From Candidatus Woesearchaeota archaeon (GTDB taxonomy: Archaea; Nanobdellota; Nanobdellia; SCGC-AAA011-G17; JAPLZO01), in contig JAPLZO010000054.1 in assembly GCA_026394995.1 (NCBI GenBank), positions 1 through 8,910 of the forward strand: 8,910 nt of DNA, in the 5' to 3' direction. Made by a program: the position numbers and the translations under genes. Every line of letters begins with the position of its first letter. Positions within the stretch are counted from its first letter, which is position 1. The notes beneath the pieces are model-generated. The model saw only the letters and a program-made list of their open reading frames with translations, was not told the origin of the DNA and searched no databases. Below, piece by piece: positions 1 through 5,569 of the stretch.

Positions 1-657
1 GAATACAATAAAACTTTACAAATTTATGGACCAAAAGGATCTAAAGAAATGGTAAATAACATGCTAAAAACTTATAACATGAAAGACAAAATAAAATTAT
101 CAGTTACTGAAGTTAAAAAAGATGGTTTATTCTTAAAAGAAAAAGATTTCTCAGTACTAGCATTTCATCTAAAACACACATCTACATGTTTAGGTTACTC
201 ATTTATAGAAGGTGATGTAAGAAAAGTTGATGTTGATGTTATTAAAAAATATAGAATACCTCAAGGACCAATAATTGGCAATCTTCAAAAAGGTCTAAAT
301 ATTAAGTACCAAGATAAAATAATTAAATTTGAAGAAGCCACTTACCTAAAAAAAGGCAAAAAAATATCAATAATTTTAGATACACTATTGACACCTAATT
401 GCTATAAAATTGCTCAAGACTCAGATTTACTAATTTGTGAAGCAACTTTTGCTAACGATCTCGAGAATAAAGCTAAAGCCTATAAACATTTGACAGCAAA
501 ACAAGCAGCACAAATAGCAAAAGCTTCTAATGTTAAAAAATTAGTTCTAACACATTTCAGTCAACGCTATAAAACAACAAAACCATTAGAAAAAGAAGCA
601 AAAAAAATCTTTAAAAACACAATTGCTTCTAAAGATTTTATGAATCTATTTCTTTAA
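1..657 (+). CDS. rnz: Ribonuclease Z (tRNA 3' endonuclease), 5'-truncated by window edge
   Basis: The reading frame is open from base 1 (E-Y-N-K-T-L-Q-I-Y-G-P-K-G), so the ATG at 49 is internal and 218 C-terminal residues are present. Family members are about 300 residues; the missing N-terminal third would hold the HxHxDH zinc motif. Visible metallo-beta-lactamase landmarks, in order: Y-G-P-K-G near the left edge; K-H-T-S-T-C-L-G-Y (bases about 172-200), matching the zinc-ligand His region; I-L-D-T (about 373-384), matching the GDT metal-bridging Asp; I-C-E-A-T-F (about 436-453), matching HEATF; K-H-L-T-A-K-Q-A-A; and L-T-H-F-S-Q-R-Y with the last zinc-ligand His. The enzyme cuts pre-tRNAs after the discriminator base so that CCA can be added. 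Oddities: Cys replaces the His of HEATF, and Leu replaces the Gly of GDT. The last 12 bases overlap the end of the convergent membrane-protein gene. Family assignment is secure. Confidence 0.9.
   Translation, partial: EYNKTLQIYGPKGSKEMVNNMLKTYNMKDKIKLSVTEVKKDGLFLKEKDFSVLAFHLKHTSTCLGYSFIEGDVRKVDVDVIKKYRIPQGPIIGNLQKGLNIKYQDKIIKFEEATYLKKGKKISIILDTLLTPNCYKIAQDSDLLICEATFANDLENKAKAYKHLTAKQAAQIAKASNVKKLVLTHFSQRYKTTKPLEKEAKKIFKNTIASKDFMNLFL
600..607 (-). terminator. Possible oligo-T terminator for the minus-strand operon
   Basis: A run of eight A on the plus strand gives T8 on the minus strand, about 40 nt past the stop of the membrane protein and inside the convergent RNase Z gene. Archaeal polymerase terminates at such oligo-T tracts without a hairpin. 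In an A-rich coding sequence this may be chance. Confidence 0.3.
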
Positions 658-1446
658 GTAACTATTAAACAAAAATACATTTGCCCATACACTTGCAACC
701 AATGTTCCTATAGGACTTAAAGTCTGTATAAATTCTCCAACATATGGTATGTTACCTAATATACTAAATATTACTGAAATAACCACAGCAACTGCGATAA
801 TTATACCAAAAATAACCAAATTGTATCCCTTATTCTCTTTAAAGAATTTGTAACTTAATTTTATACTCTCTTTAGCATTTTTGTTCTTAGTAAACATTAT
901 AGGATATCTAAACATCAAGCTTAAGAATGCTTTAATAGCCAATACTACTAGTAATATCAAACTTACAATCAATGCAACAAGATCTAAACCAATTGCTCTA
1001 AGTATAATATTTATTAATATTGCAACAATTAAAACTACCATATATATTAAAAAAGTCCATAGTTTAATATTAAGGATTTTTCCATAATATTTTTTGATAT
1101 AACTCATTCCACTTGAAACATTTGCTCTTTTTTTGTTTACAACATCCTTAATCATACCAAATTTAACTGCAGCAACAGCTATGCTAAAAAAGAATGCTCC
1201 AATAAGCAATACAACAATACTTATTAGTATTGTACTCATATTACTTGAAATAAATGCTAAAGCGTCATTAAGATCTTGAGGTCCTAATGTATAAGGAGCA
1301 TCTCTGAGAAAATCATATAATCCAGCTATATTTAATATAATATAACCAAAAATAAGTATAAATATAATATTAACTAAATCTGGTAGAAATAGAACAATAT
1401 TATTTCCTAAATCTGACCAACTTTTTTTAAAGTTTACCTTATGCAT
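646..1446 (-). CDS. Six-helix integral membrane protein, function unknown
   Basis: About 266 residues with six hydrophobic helices at roughly 23-45, 71-95, 128-150, 154-178, 208-231 and 240-262, joined by short Lys-rich loops. No catalytic motif is visible. The pattern, with a K-E-N-K-G-Y loop before the fifth helix and G-N-I-P-Y-V-G-E-F-I before the sixth, recalls the poorly characterised archaeal membrane families grouped near the GPDPase membrane domain; this is a topology resemblance only. Start choice: an in-frame GTG at 1452 overlaps a GAGGTG Shine-Dalgarno sequence that sits 5 nt before the ATG at 1446, so the ATG (M-H-K-V-N-F) is preferred. It begins 13 nt after the lipoprotein stop and is almost certainly co-transcribed with it. 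Ends in TAG inside the RNase Z 3' end. Confidence 0.75.
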   Translation of the reverse strand: MHKVNFKKSWSDLGNNIVLFLPDLVNIIFILIFGYIILNIAGLYDFLRDAPYTLGPQDLNDALAFISSNMSTILISIVVLLIGAFFFSIAVAAVKFGMIKDVVNKKRANVSSGMSYIKKYYGKILNIKLWTFLIYMVVLIVAILINIILRAIGLDLVALIVSLILLVVLAIKAFLSLMFRYPIMFTKNKNAKESIKLSYKFFKENKGYNLVIFGIIIAVAVVISVIFSILGNIPYVGEFIQTLSPIGTLVASVWANVFLFNSYLKK

Positions 1447-1459
1447 AATCACACCTCTT

Positions 1460-2146
1460 TTATATTATTTTCAAAATAACATAATTTTCATATCTTATAT
1501 CTCTTGGAAATGATTTAACATTTGTTATTTGTAACCCTTCTACATTCTCAGTATATCCTTCTCTTATTCTTATATAACTTTTGCCATTAACACTAACTTG
1601 TATTGAATGATCTTTAGTATCCACTTCTTTAAATAATATAGTATTTCCTTTTACATATATAGGTTTATCGATATTTACTAAATATTCATTAGGCCCTTCT
1701 GTATATTTATCTATTTTCAAGATAACATAATTTTTGCTAGGATCTACATAATCATAATTTATTCTTTTACTTGTAATTTCTAAACCATCTATAATTTCCA
1801 TATAGTTTGTTTCTTTAATTTCTCTTGTAACATCATTAACTTTTACAATAATTTTACCCTCATTATCCATATTTACTAATGTAACTTCTTTACCCCATTG
1901 ACTTAACATTTTTGATTCACTAACATTAAATTGATACTCATCACTACTTAAATTAACTTCTTGTGTTGGCTTTTCCTTTGCAATATTTTCATCTTTATCA
2001 CAAATACCATTATCATTATTATCTAAACAACAAGAATTACCAACTTTAATATATGGCTTATTACAAGTTGTACAACCAGTTAACAAAAAACTAAATAAAA
2101 CTAAAGCGCCTATTAACAATAAAAATACTATACCTATTTTTCTCAC
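1460..2146 (-). CDS. Predicted lipoprotein with EF-hand-like loop and duplicated C-terminal domain
   Basis: 228 residues. Residues 1-24 form a signal peptide (M-R-K then a long hydrophobic core) ending in lipobox L-T-G-C, so Cys25 would be lipid-anchored and the rest would lie outside the cell. Residues 28-53 hold C-N-K-P-Y-I, a CC pair at 39-40 and D-N-N-D-N-G-I-C-D-K-D-E at 42-53. The last has EF-hand loop spacing (D at 1, N at 3, N at 5, G at 6, D at 9, E at 12) and could bind calcium. The C-terminal part is two similar units of about 48 residues (97-145 and 180-227), both ending Y-V-I-L-K-I. Start: GTG, with G-G-G-T-G-A four nt upstream. It lies 17 nt behind TFB and 13 nt ahead of the membrane protein. 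Role unknown; calcium-dependent surface stabilisation or binding is a guess. Confidence 0.75.
   Translation of the reverse strand: MRKIGIVFLLLIGALVLFSFLLTGCTTCNKPYIKVGNSCCLDNNDNGICDKDENIAKEKPTQEVNLSSDEYQFNVSESKMLSQWGKEVTLVNMDNEGKIIVKVNDVTREIKETNYMEIIDGLEITSKRINYDYVDPSKNYVILKIDKYTEGPNEYLVNIDKPIYVKGNTILFKEVDTKDHSIQVSVNGKSYIRIREGYTENVEGLQITNVKSFPRDIRYENYVILKII
1466..1609 (-). repeat. Second copy of duplicated lipoprotein domain
   Basis: Encodes lipoprotein residues 180-227. It aligns with residues 97-145: I-x-V-x-V-N near the start, D/E-G-L-x-I-T in the middle, and N-Y-V-I-L-K-I at the end. The similarity is at protein level; the DNA copies have diverged. Confidence 0.65.
1712..1858 (-). repeat. 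First copy of duplicated lipoprotein domain
   Basis: Encodes lipoprotein residues 97-145. Shares V-x-V-N, an I-K/R-E region, D/E-G-L-E/Q-I-T and N-Y-V-I-L-K-I with the copy nearer the C-terminus; the two are separated by about 34 residues. Strand-rich composition suggests two small beta domains. Confidence 0.65.
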
Positions 2147-2163
2147 TCTTTCACCCTTTTTAT

Positions 2164-3081
2164 TTATTTCTTAACTTTTTTCTTTATTTTATCTTTTAAA
2201 TTTAATTTTTTTAATAATTCTTTATATCTATTTCTTATTGTTACTTCAGTAACACCAGCAATATCAGCAACTTCTCTTTGAGTTCTTTTCTCATTGTTTA
2301 TTAAAGCAGCTACATATAAACTTGCAGCAGCTATTCCAGTAGGTCCTCTACCAGATGTTAACTCATTTTCCTCAGCTTGTTCTAATATTTCAACAGCTTT
2401 ACTCTGAGTTTCAGCATTTAATTTTAAAGCACTTGCAAATCTTGGTATATAATCAACAGGATTACTTGGTAATATTCTAATTCCTAATTCCCTTGTTACA
2501 AATCTATAAGTTCTTCCTATTTCTTTTTTATCTATTCCACTTGCTTCTGATAATTCATCTAATGTTCTAGGCACTTCATGTCTTCTACAAGCAGCATATA
2601 AAGCACCTGCAACAACAGACTCCATTGATCTACCTCTAACTAAACCTCTTTGAACAGCCATTGTGTAAATTCTAGCGCTTTCTTCTTCAACAGATTTAGG
2701 CAATTTTAAATAGGAAGCAACTCTTTTTAATTCAGCTAAAGCTAATTTTAAATTTCTTTCAATAGCAGTACTTATTCTATATTGCCATTTTCTTAATCTA
2801 AAGAACTTATTTCTTTCTTTACCTTTTAATTGAAAAATGTCTCCTCTTTGACCAACATCAGTTCCTAAACCCCTATCATACTTAGTATAGGTCATAGGAG
2901 CTCCTACTCTTCTTCTTTTGGCAGCTTGATCAGAATCAAATTCACGCCATTCTTGGCTGAAATCAATCATTTTTTCTTCTATAACTAGTCCACAATCTTT
3001 ACAAATAATTTCTCCTTTCTCTTTATTTAGAATTAGATTTATTCCACCACATTCAGGACATTTTTTTATATATTTAACCAT
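2164..3081 (-). CDS. tfb: Transcription initiation factor TFB (archaeal TFIIB)
   Basis: 305 residues, normal family length and apparently complete. The N-terminal zinc ribbon has Cys8, Cys11, Cys27 and Cys30 (C-P-E-C ... C-K-D-C-G) and docks on RNA polymerase. Residues about 45-78 (E-W-R-E-F-D ... R-R-R-V-G-A-P) are the B-reader/B-linker segment. Two cyclin folds follow, about 105-200 and 205-300; the second ends in a helix-turn-helix (R-E-V-A-D-I-A-G-V-T-E-V-T-I-R-N-R-Y) that reads the BRE next to TATA boxes. It binds TBP-DNA and recruits polymerase at essentially all promoters. The ATG at 3081 is preceded by a G6 tract with a 6-nt spacer. Its own promoter lies in the 94-bp gap behind the 105-aa gene. 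The lipoprotein gene follows after 17 nt, so a basal factor and a surface cassette probably share a transcript. Confidence 0.97.
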   Translation of the reverse strand: MVKYIKKCPECGGINLILNKEKGEIICKDCGLVIEEKMIDFSQEWREFDSDQAAKRRRVGAPMTYTKYDRGLGTDVGQRGDIFQLKGKERNKFFRLRKWQYRISTAIERNLKLALAELKRVASYLKLPKSVEEESARIYTMAVQRGLVRGRSMESVVAGALYAACRRHEVPRTLDELSEASGIDKKEIGRTYRFVTRELGIRILPSNPVDYIPRFASALKLNAETQSKAVEILEQAEENELTSGRGPTGIAAASLYVAALINNEKRTQREVADIAGVTEVTIRNRYKELLKKLNLKDKIKKKVKK

Positions 3082-3087
3082 TTACAG

Positions 3088-3093
3088 CCCCCC
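3088..3093 (-). promoter_or_regulatory. G6 ribosome binding site of TFB
   Basis: A run of six G on the minus strand, 6 nt before the TFB ATG. It could pair with the CCUCC of 16S rRNA with a G-U pair in the middle. The Lsm gene has the same arrangement (G6, 6 nt, ATG), and such a G run is conspicuous in this AT-rich sequence. Confidence 0.6.
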
Positions 3094-3145
3094 TAGGAAA
3101 TATAAACTTGATAACAATAATCTTTAAATAGAATTTCAAGAACTA

Positions 3146-3156
3146 GTATATAAAGC
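3146..3156 (-). promoter_or_regulatory. Archaeal TATA box upstream of TFB
   Basis: On the minus strand this reads GCTTTATATAC, a consensus TATA box, preceded by A-rich CCAAAA as a possible BRE. Its centre is about 70 nt before the TFB ATG, predicting a start of transcription near 3125 and a leader of about 44 nt. A second AT box (CTATTTAAAG, about 3123-3132) is closer and would give a leader near 20 nt, like the Lsm gene. Which one is used cannot be decided by eye. Confidence 0.55.
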
Positions 3157-3175
3157 TTTTGGATGGATTCTTTGG

Positions 3176-3493
3176 CTATAAACCCAAATAATCAACTACA
3201 GCATTATAAAAACTAGAAGGAACACCAGAATTCACAGGTATCTTAATACCATTATTAAATTCAATGTATTTACTTATTCTTTCTCTGTAATGTGTATTTG
3301 CTTCACAAGGAGAACTATTTTTTAATGGTCTTTCTCCTTTTAGTCTAAAGTTTTTAGGTTTTTTAAAATTTTGTAATTGATTAAGTATTTTTTCTAATTC
3401 TATTCTTGGAATACTTATATTACATGGTCTAAAAGGTGTTTTTACATTTAATAAAATAGATAGTTCATCAAGTAATTGTGTTTTTGGTTTCAT
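3176..3493 (-). CDS. Uncharacterised 105-aa protein between eS8 and TFB
   Basis: I do not recognise this family. The 105-residue product is soluble, with no signal peptide, no membrane segment and only two Cys (R-P-C-N and S-P-C-E). The N-terminal half looks helical (L-L-D-E-L-S-I-L-L; I-E-L-E-K-I-L-N-Q-L); the middle is basic (K-K-P-K-N-F-R-L-K-G-E-R-P-L-K); the C-terminus has R-E-R-I-S-K-Y-I-E-F and N-A-V-V-D-Y-L. The ATG at 3493 is 9 nt after the eS8 stop, without a clear Shine-Dalgarno, so translation is probably coupled to eS8. Stop is TAG. Many archaea carry the SRP19 gene beside eS8, but the basic motifs of SRP19 are not visible here. Its position and basic middle suggest an RNA- or ribosome-related role; this is inference. 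Its compact fit in the operon argues that it is a real gene. Confidence 0.65.
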   Translation of the reverse strand: MKPKTQLLDELSILLNVKTPFRPCNISIPRIELEKILNQLQNFKKPKNFRLKGERPLKNSSPCEANTHYRERISKYIEFNNGIKIPVNSGVPSSFYNAVVDYLGL

Positions 3494-3502
3494 TTTAGAA
3501 TT

Positions 3503-3886
3503 TCATTTCTCAATAAGGATCGCATTTATAGTTCCATGCTGTCCAGGTCTGCTTGTTATTCTAGCATTACCTTTCTCTGTTTTTATAATAGCACTTTTAG
3601 TCATAATATTTCTTCTTATAAAATGTCTATTAGCAGGATTATCTATAATACCTTCAATTTTAACTTTATAATTTTTCTTTGTTTTAGGGTCATAAACATT
3701 AGCAAATTCAGTTACTAAAACTTTTGTTTTATAATTTTTACCTCTAACTCTAACGCTTTTAGCTTTTCTTTTTCCAATTTTAGTATGTGTTGGTAAATTA
3801 CCTAATTCCCTTAATCTACCTTTTCTTATATCTCTGTATCTACCACCACTTAATTTTCTTTTTGACCTAAATTGTGATATTACCAT
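3503..3886 (-). CDS. rps8e: 30S ribosomal protein eS8 (S8e)
   Basis: 127 residues, the usual archaeal length. Diagnostic motifs: S-K-R-K-L-S-G-G-R-Y at the N-terminus, T-K-I-G-K-R-K-A-K-S-V-R-V-R-G near residues 36-50, I-I-D-N-P-A-N-R-H-F-I-R-R-N-I-M-T-K, and the C-terminal I-T-S-R-P-G-Q-H-G-T-I-N-A. It is a small-subunit RNA-binding protein. Start choice: an in-frame GTG at 3892 exists, but the ATG at 3886 gives the expected M-V-I-S-Q-F-R-S-K-R-K and lies 26.5 nt from the centre of the upstream TATA palindrome. No Shine-Dalgarno fits, so the message is probably leaderless. First gene of the minus-strand cluster; ends in TGA 9 nt before the 105-aa gene. Confidence 0.95.
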   Translation of the reverse strand: MVISQFRSKRKLSGGRYRDIRKGRLRELGNLPTHTKIGKRKAKSVRVRGKNYKTKVLVTEFANVYDPKTKKNYKVKIEGIIDNPANRHFIRRNIMTKSAIIKTEKGNARITSRPGQHGTINAILIEK

Positions 3887-3905
3887 AACCACTTTAAAAA
3901 AGAAT

Positions 3906-3919
3906 ATATTTATAAATAT
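3906..3919. promoter_or_regulatory. Shared palindromic TATA element, divergent promoter
   Basis: The 14 bases ATATTTATAAATAT form a perfect palindrome centred at 3912.5 and contain a good TATA box on each strand. The ATG of eS8 (3886, minus) and the in-frame ATG of the DUF362 gene (3939, plus) are each exactly 26.5 nt from the centre. Archaeal transcription starts about 22-27 nt from the TATA centre, so both transcripts would start at or next to their ATG and be leaderless. The geometry is read from sequence; promoter use is inferred. Confidence 0.65.
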
Positions 3920-3938
3920 TATGTTTATATTTTTTAAA

Positions 3939-5051
3939 ATGGAAAAAGAGGTTTACTTAGTTTCTAGTGTAAAATGTAAATCTTATTCTCAAAATGAAGT
4001 TGATACATCTGTCTTAAAAGCAATAAATTTAATTGGTGGTATTAAAAAATATATAAAAAAAGGTTCTAAAGTCCTAATAAAGGTAAACGCAGTTGGTTCT
4101 CATTCTCCAGACCAAGCAGCAACAACACATCCAGCTGTAGTAAAAGCAATAATAAAACTTGTAAAAAAACAAAAAGCATATCCATTTATAGGAGATGATC
4201 CAGCAGGCTTAGCAAAGATAAAACAAGTTTCTAAAAAAACAGGTCTAGAACAACTATCAAAAGAAACAAAAACACCGATTGTAGAATTTCTTAATCAAAC
4301 TGTTTACAAAGATCCAAAAGGTAAACTAATAAAACAATTCAAATTATCAGGAAAAATTAAACAATTTGATGTTATAATTAATGTTCCAAAACTAAAAACA
4401 CATTTATTAACATTATATACTGGAGCTGTAAAAAATTTATATGGTTTTATTCCAGGAATGGAAAAAGCAAAATATCATTATAAATTTCCAGACAAATATA
4501 TATTCACAGATTTATTACTAGATCTATATTTATTATTAAAACCTCAATTAACAATAATGGATGCTGTTACTTGTATGGAAGGTAATGGTCCTGTTGGTGG
4601 TGATAAAGTTAATTTAAATTTAATTTTAGCAAGTAATGATTCTCTAGCACTTGATACAGTTGCTCTAAATTTTATAAAACTCTATAATCAAGCTCCTTTA
4701 ATCAAAGTTGCTAAAAAAAGAAAATTTCCTCAATCTAATATAAATAATATCCAATTCTATGGAATTAAAAAATATAAAAAATTCAAAAAACCAAGATCTC
4801 ATTATTTTGGTATTCTTGGTATTTTCCTTACAAGATTTAGAAATTTAACAGCAGCTAAACCATATGTTAATGAGAAGCTATGTATTGGCTGTAGTACCTG
4901 TGCTAATTTTTGTCCAGCTAAAGCAATAAAAATTAAAAATAAGCTACCAAATTTTGATTATAAAAAATGTATAAGATGTTATTGCTGTAATGAAATATGC
5001 CCACAAAGAGCAATTTACTTAAAAAGACCATTATTATTGAGATGGTTTTAA
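3939..5051 (+). CDS. DUF362 protein with C-terminal 2x[4Fe-4S] ferredoxin domain
   Basis: 370 residues from the preferred ATG at 3939. An in-frame ATG at 3921 adds M-F-I-F-F-K, but it lies only 8 nt from the TATA centre and is unlikely to be transcribed. Residues about 1-290 match the DUF362 (PF04015) pattern: K-V-L-I-K-V-N, T-H-P-A-V-V-K-A, G-D-D-P-A, I-I-N-V-P-K-L-K-T-H, G-A-V-K-N-L-Y-G-F-I-P-G, and M-E-G-N-G-P-V-G-G. The C-terminus has two complete cluster motifs, C-I-G-C-S-T-C-A-N-F-C-P (about 315-326) and C-I-R-C-Y-C-C-N-E-I-C-P (about 344-355), predicted to bind two [4Fe-4S] clusters. Both cluster motifs are intact. A cytoplasmic redox or electron-transfer role is likely; the DUF362 reaction is not established. 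It is divergent from eS8 and 61 nt ahead of Lsm, which has its own promoter. Confidence 0.88.
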   Translation: MEKEVYLVSSVKCKSYSQNEVDTSVLKAINLIGGIKKYIKKGSKVLIKVNAVGSHSPDQAATTHPAVVKAIIKLVKKQKAYPFIGDDPAGLAKIKQVSKKTGLEQLSKETKTPIVEFLNQTVYKDPKGKLIKQFKLSGKIKQFDVIINVPKLKTHLLTLYTGAVKNLYGFIPGMEKAKYHYKFPDKYIFTDLLLDLYLLLKPQLTIMDAVTCMEGNGPVGGDKVNLNLILASNDSLALDTVALNFIKLYNQAPLIKVAKKRKFPQSNINNIQFYGIKKYKKFKKPRSHYFGILGIFLTRFRNLTAAKPYVNEKLCIGCSTCANFCPAKAIKIKNKLPNFDYKKCIRCYCCNEICPQRAIYLKRPLLLRWF

Positions 5052-5060
5052 AAAGAAAAG

Positions 5061-5070
5061 CTTTAAATAT
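5061..5070 (+). promoter_or_regulatory. TATA box of the Lsm-eL37 operon
   Basis: CTTTAAATAT preceded by GAAAAG, a plausible BRE. The centre is about 48 nt before the Lsm ATG, predicting a start near 5091 and a leader of roughly 20 nt that carries the G6 tract. It lies just after the DUF362 stop. Confidence 0.6.
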
Positions 5071-5100
5071 TGTCTTAATACTTAAAAAAATAACTATTAT

Positions 5101-5106
5101 GGGGGG
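5101..5106 (+). promoter_or_regulatory. G6 ribosome binding site of Lsm
   Basis: Six consecutive G, then ttacac, then the ATG. Position and spacing match those before TFB, so it probably acts as a Shine-Dalgarno sequence. Confidence 0.6.
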
Positions 5107-5112
5107 TTACAC

Positions 5113-5337
5113 ATGGAACAAGATAGACCATTAGACGCATTGAACAATTCTCGTAACAAGAGAGTTATCCTTGAACTAAAAAACGGAAAACAGTTTGCAG
5201 GTAAATTAAAAGCATTTGATATACACATTAACACAGTACTAGAAGATACAGAAGAACTAGAAAACAATCAAGTTAAAAGAAAAATTGGAACTTCTTTCAT
5301 AAGAGGAGACACAATAGTTTTGATAGCTGTAGATTAA
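5113..5337 (+). CDS. lsm: Archaeal Sm-like (Lsm) protein
   Basis: 74 residues, the full length of an archaeal Lsm/Sm protein. The Sm1 motif covers about residues 16-46: V-I-L-E-L-K-N-G-K, F-A-G-K-L-K-A-F-D-I-H-I-N-T-V-L-E-D, including the D-x-H-x-N RNA-binding residues. Sm2 is F-I-R-G-D-T-I-V-L-I near the C-terminus, with the R-G pair that completes the uridine pocket. Such proteins form heptameric rings that bind U-rich RNA and act in RNA metabolism. The eL37 gene begins 1 nt after the stop; this Lsm-eL37 pairing is widespread in archaea and supports both calls. Own TATA box and G6 Shine-Dalgarno sequence. Confidence 0.95.
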   Translation: MEQDRPLDALNNSRNKRVILELKNGKQFAGKLKAFDIHINTVLEDTEELENNQVKRKIGTSFIRGDTIVLIAVD

Positions 5338-5338
5338 A

Positions 5339-5533
5339 ATGACAAAAGGAACTTCTTCTATGGGTAAGAAGTCTGGTAAAAAGAATTTTATCAGATGTCG
5401 CAGATGTGGTAAAAAAACATATCATGTTAGAAAGAAAAAATGTTCTTCATGTGGTTTTGGTAAATCCGCCCGTTTAAGAAAATATAAATGGATGAAAAAG
5501 AAACGTTCTAAAAGAAGTTATCATATAAAGTAA
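5339..5533 (+). CDS. rpl37e: 50S ribosomal protein eL37 (L37e)
   Basis: 64 residues, normal archaeal size. The N-terminus M-T-K-G-T-S-S-M-G-K-K matches the conserved K-G-T-x-S-x-G-K start of the family and fixes the first ATG over the internal one at 5360. A zinc finger is formed by Cys20, Cys23, Cys35 and Cys38 (C-R-R-C-G ... C-S-S-C-G-F-G), followed by the basic tail R-L-R-K-Y-K-W-M-K-K-K. It is a zinc-binding large-subunit protein buried in 23S rRNA. The 1-nt spacing from Lsm indicates one transcript. Confidence 0.95.
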   Translation: MTKGTSSMGKKSGKKNFIRCRRCGKKTYHVRKKKCSSCGFGKSARLRKYKWMKKKRSKRSYHIK

Positions 5534-5545
5534 ATATTTTTAAAG
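5534..5545 (+). promoter_or_regulatory. Possible TATA box of tRNA-Leu
   Basis: ATATTTTTAAAG just after the eL37 stop, centred about 30 nt before the tRNA 5' end, the expected distance for an archaeal tRNA promoter. It is AT-rich rather than a strict consensus; read-through from the operon is an alternative. Confidence 0.45.
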
Positions 5546-5558
5546 CTCTAAATTCTTA

Positions 5559-5565
5559 TTTTTTT
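5559..5565 (+). terminator. T7 tract, possible Lsm-eL37 terminator
   Basis: Seven T in a row, 26 nt after the eL37 stop and 4 nt before the tRNA. Archaeal polymerase terminates at such tracts, so it could end the ribosomal-protein message just before the tRNA transcript begins. Confidence 0.4.
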
Positions 5566-5569
5566 GTAT

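Noticed and set aside
881..1087. Plus-strand open frame of 68 codons
   Set aside because: It lies fully inside the membrane-protein gene on the other strand, and its Ile/Asn/Thr-rich product has no features of its own.
3176..3493. SRP19 identity for the 105-aa gene
   Set aside because: Gene order suggested it, but the family's conserved basic and K-x-Y-P motifs are not visible.
3476..3718. Plus-strand open frame of 80 codons
   Set aside because: It is antisense to eS8 and the start of the 105-aa gene; the Phe/Ser-rich composition is that of a reversed Lys-rich coding sequence.
3921..3938. Six-codon N-terminal extension of the DUF362 protein (ATG at 3921)
   Set aside because: The ATG is only 8 nt from the TATA centre and would not be in the transcript; the ATG at 3939 fits promoter spacing and the family start.
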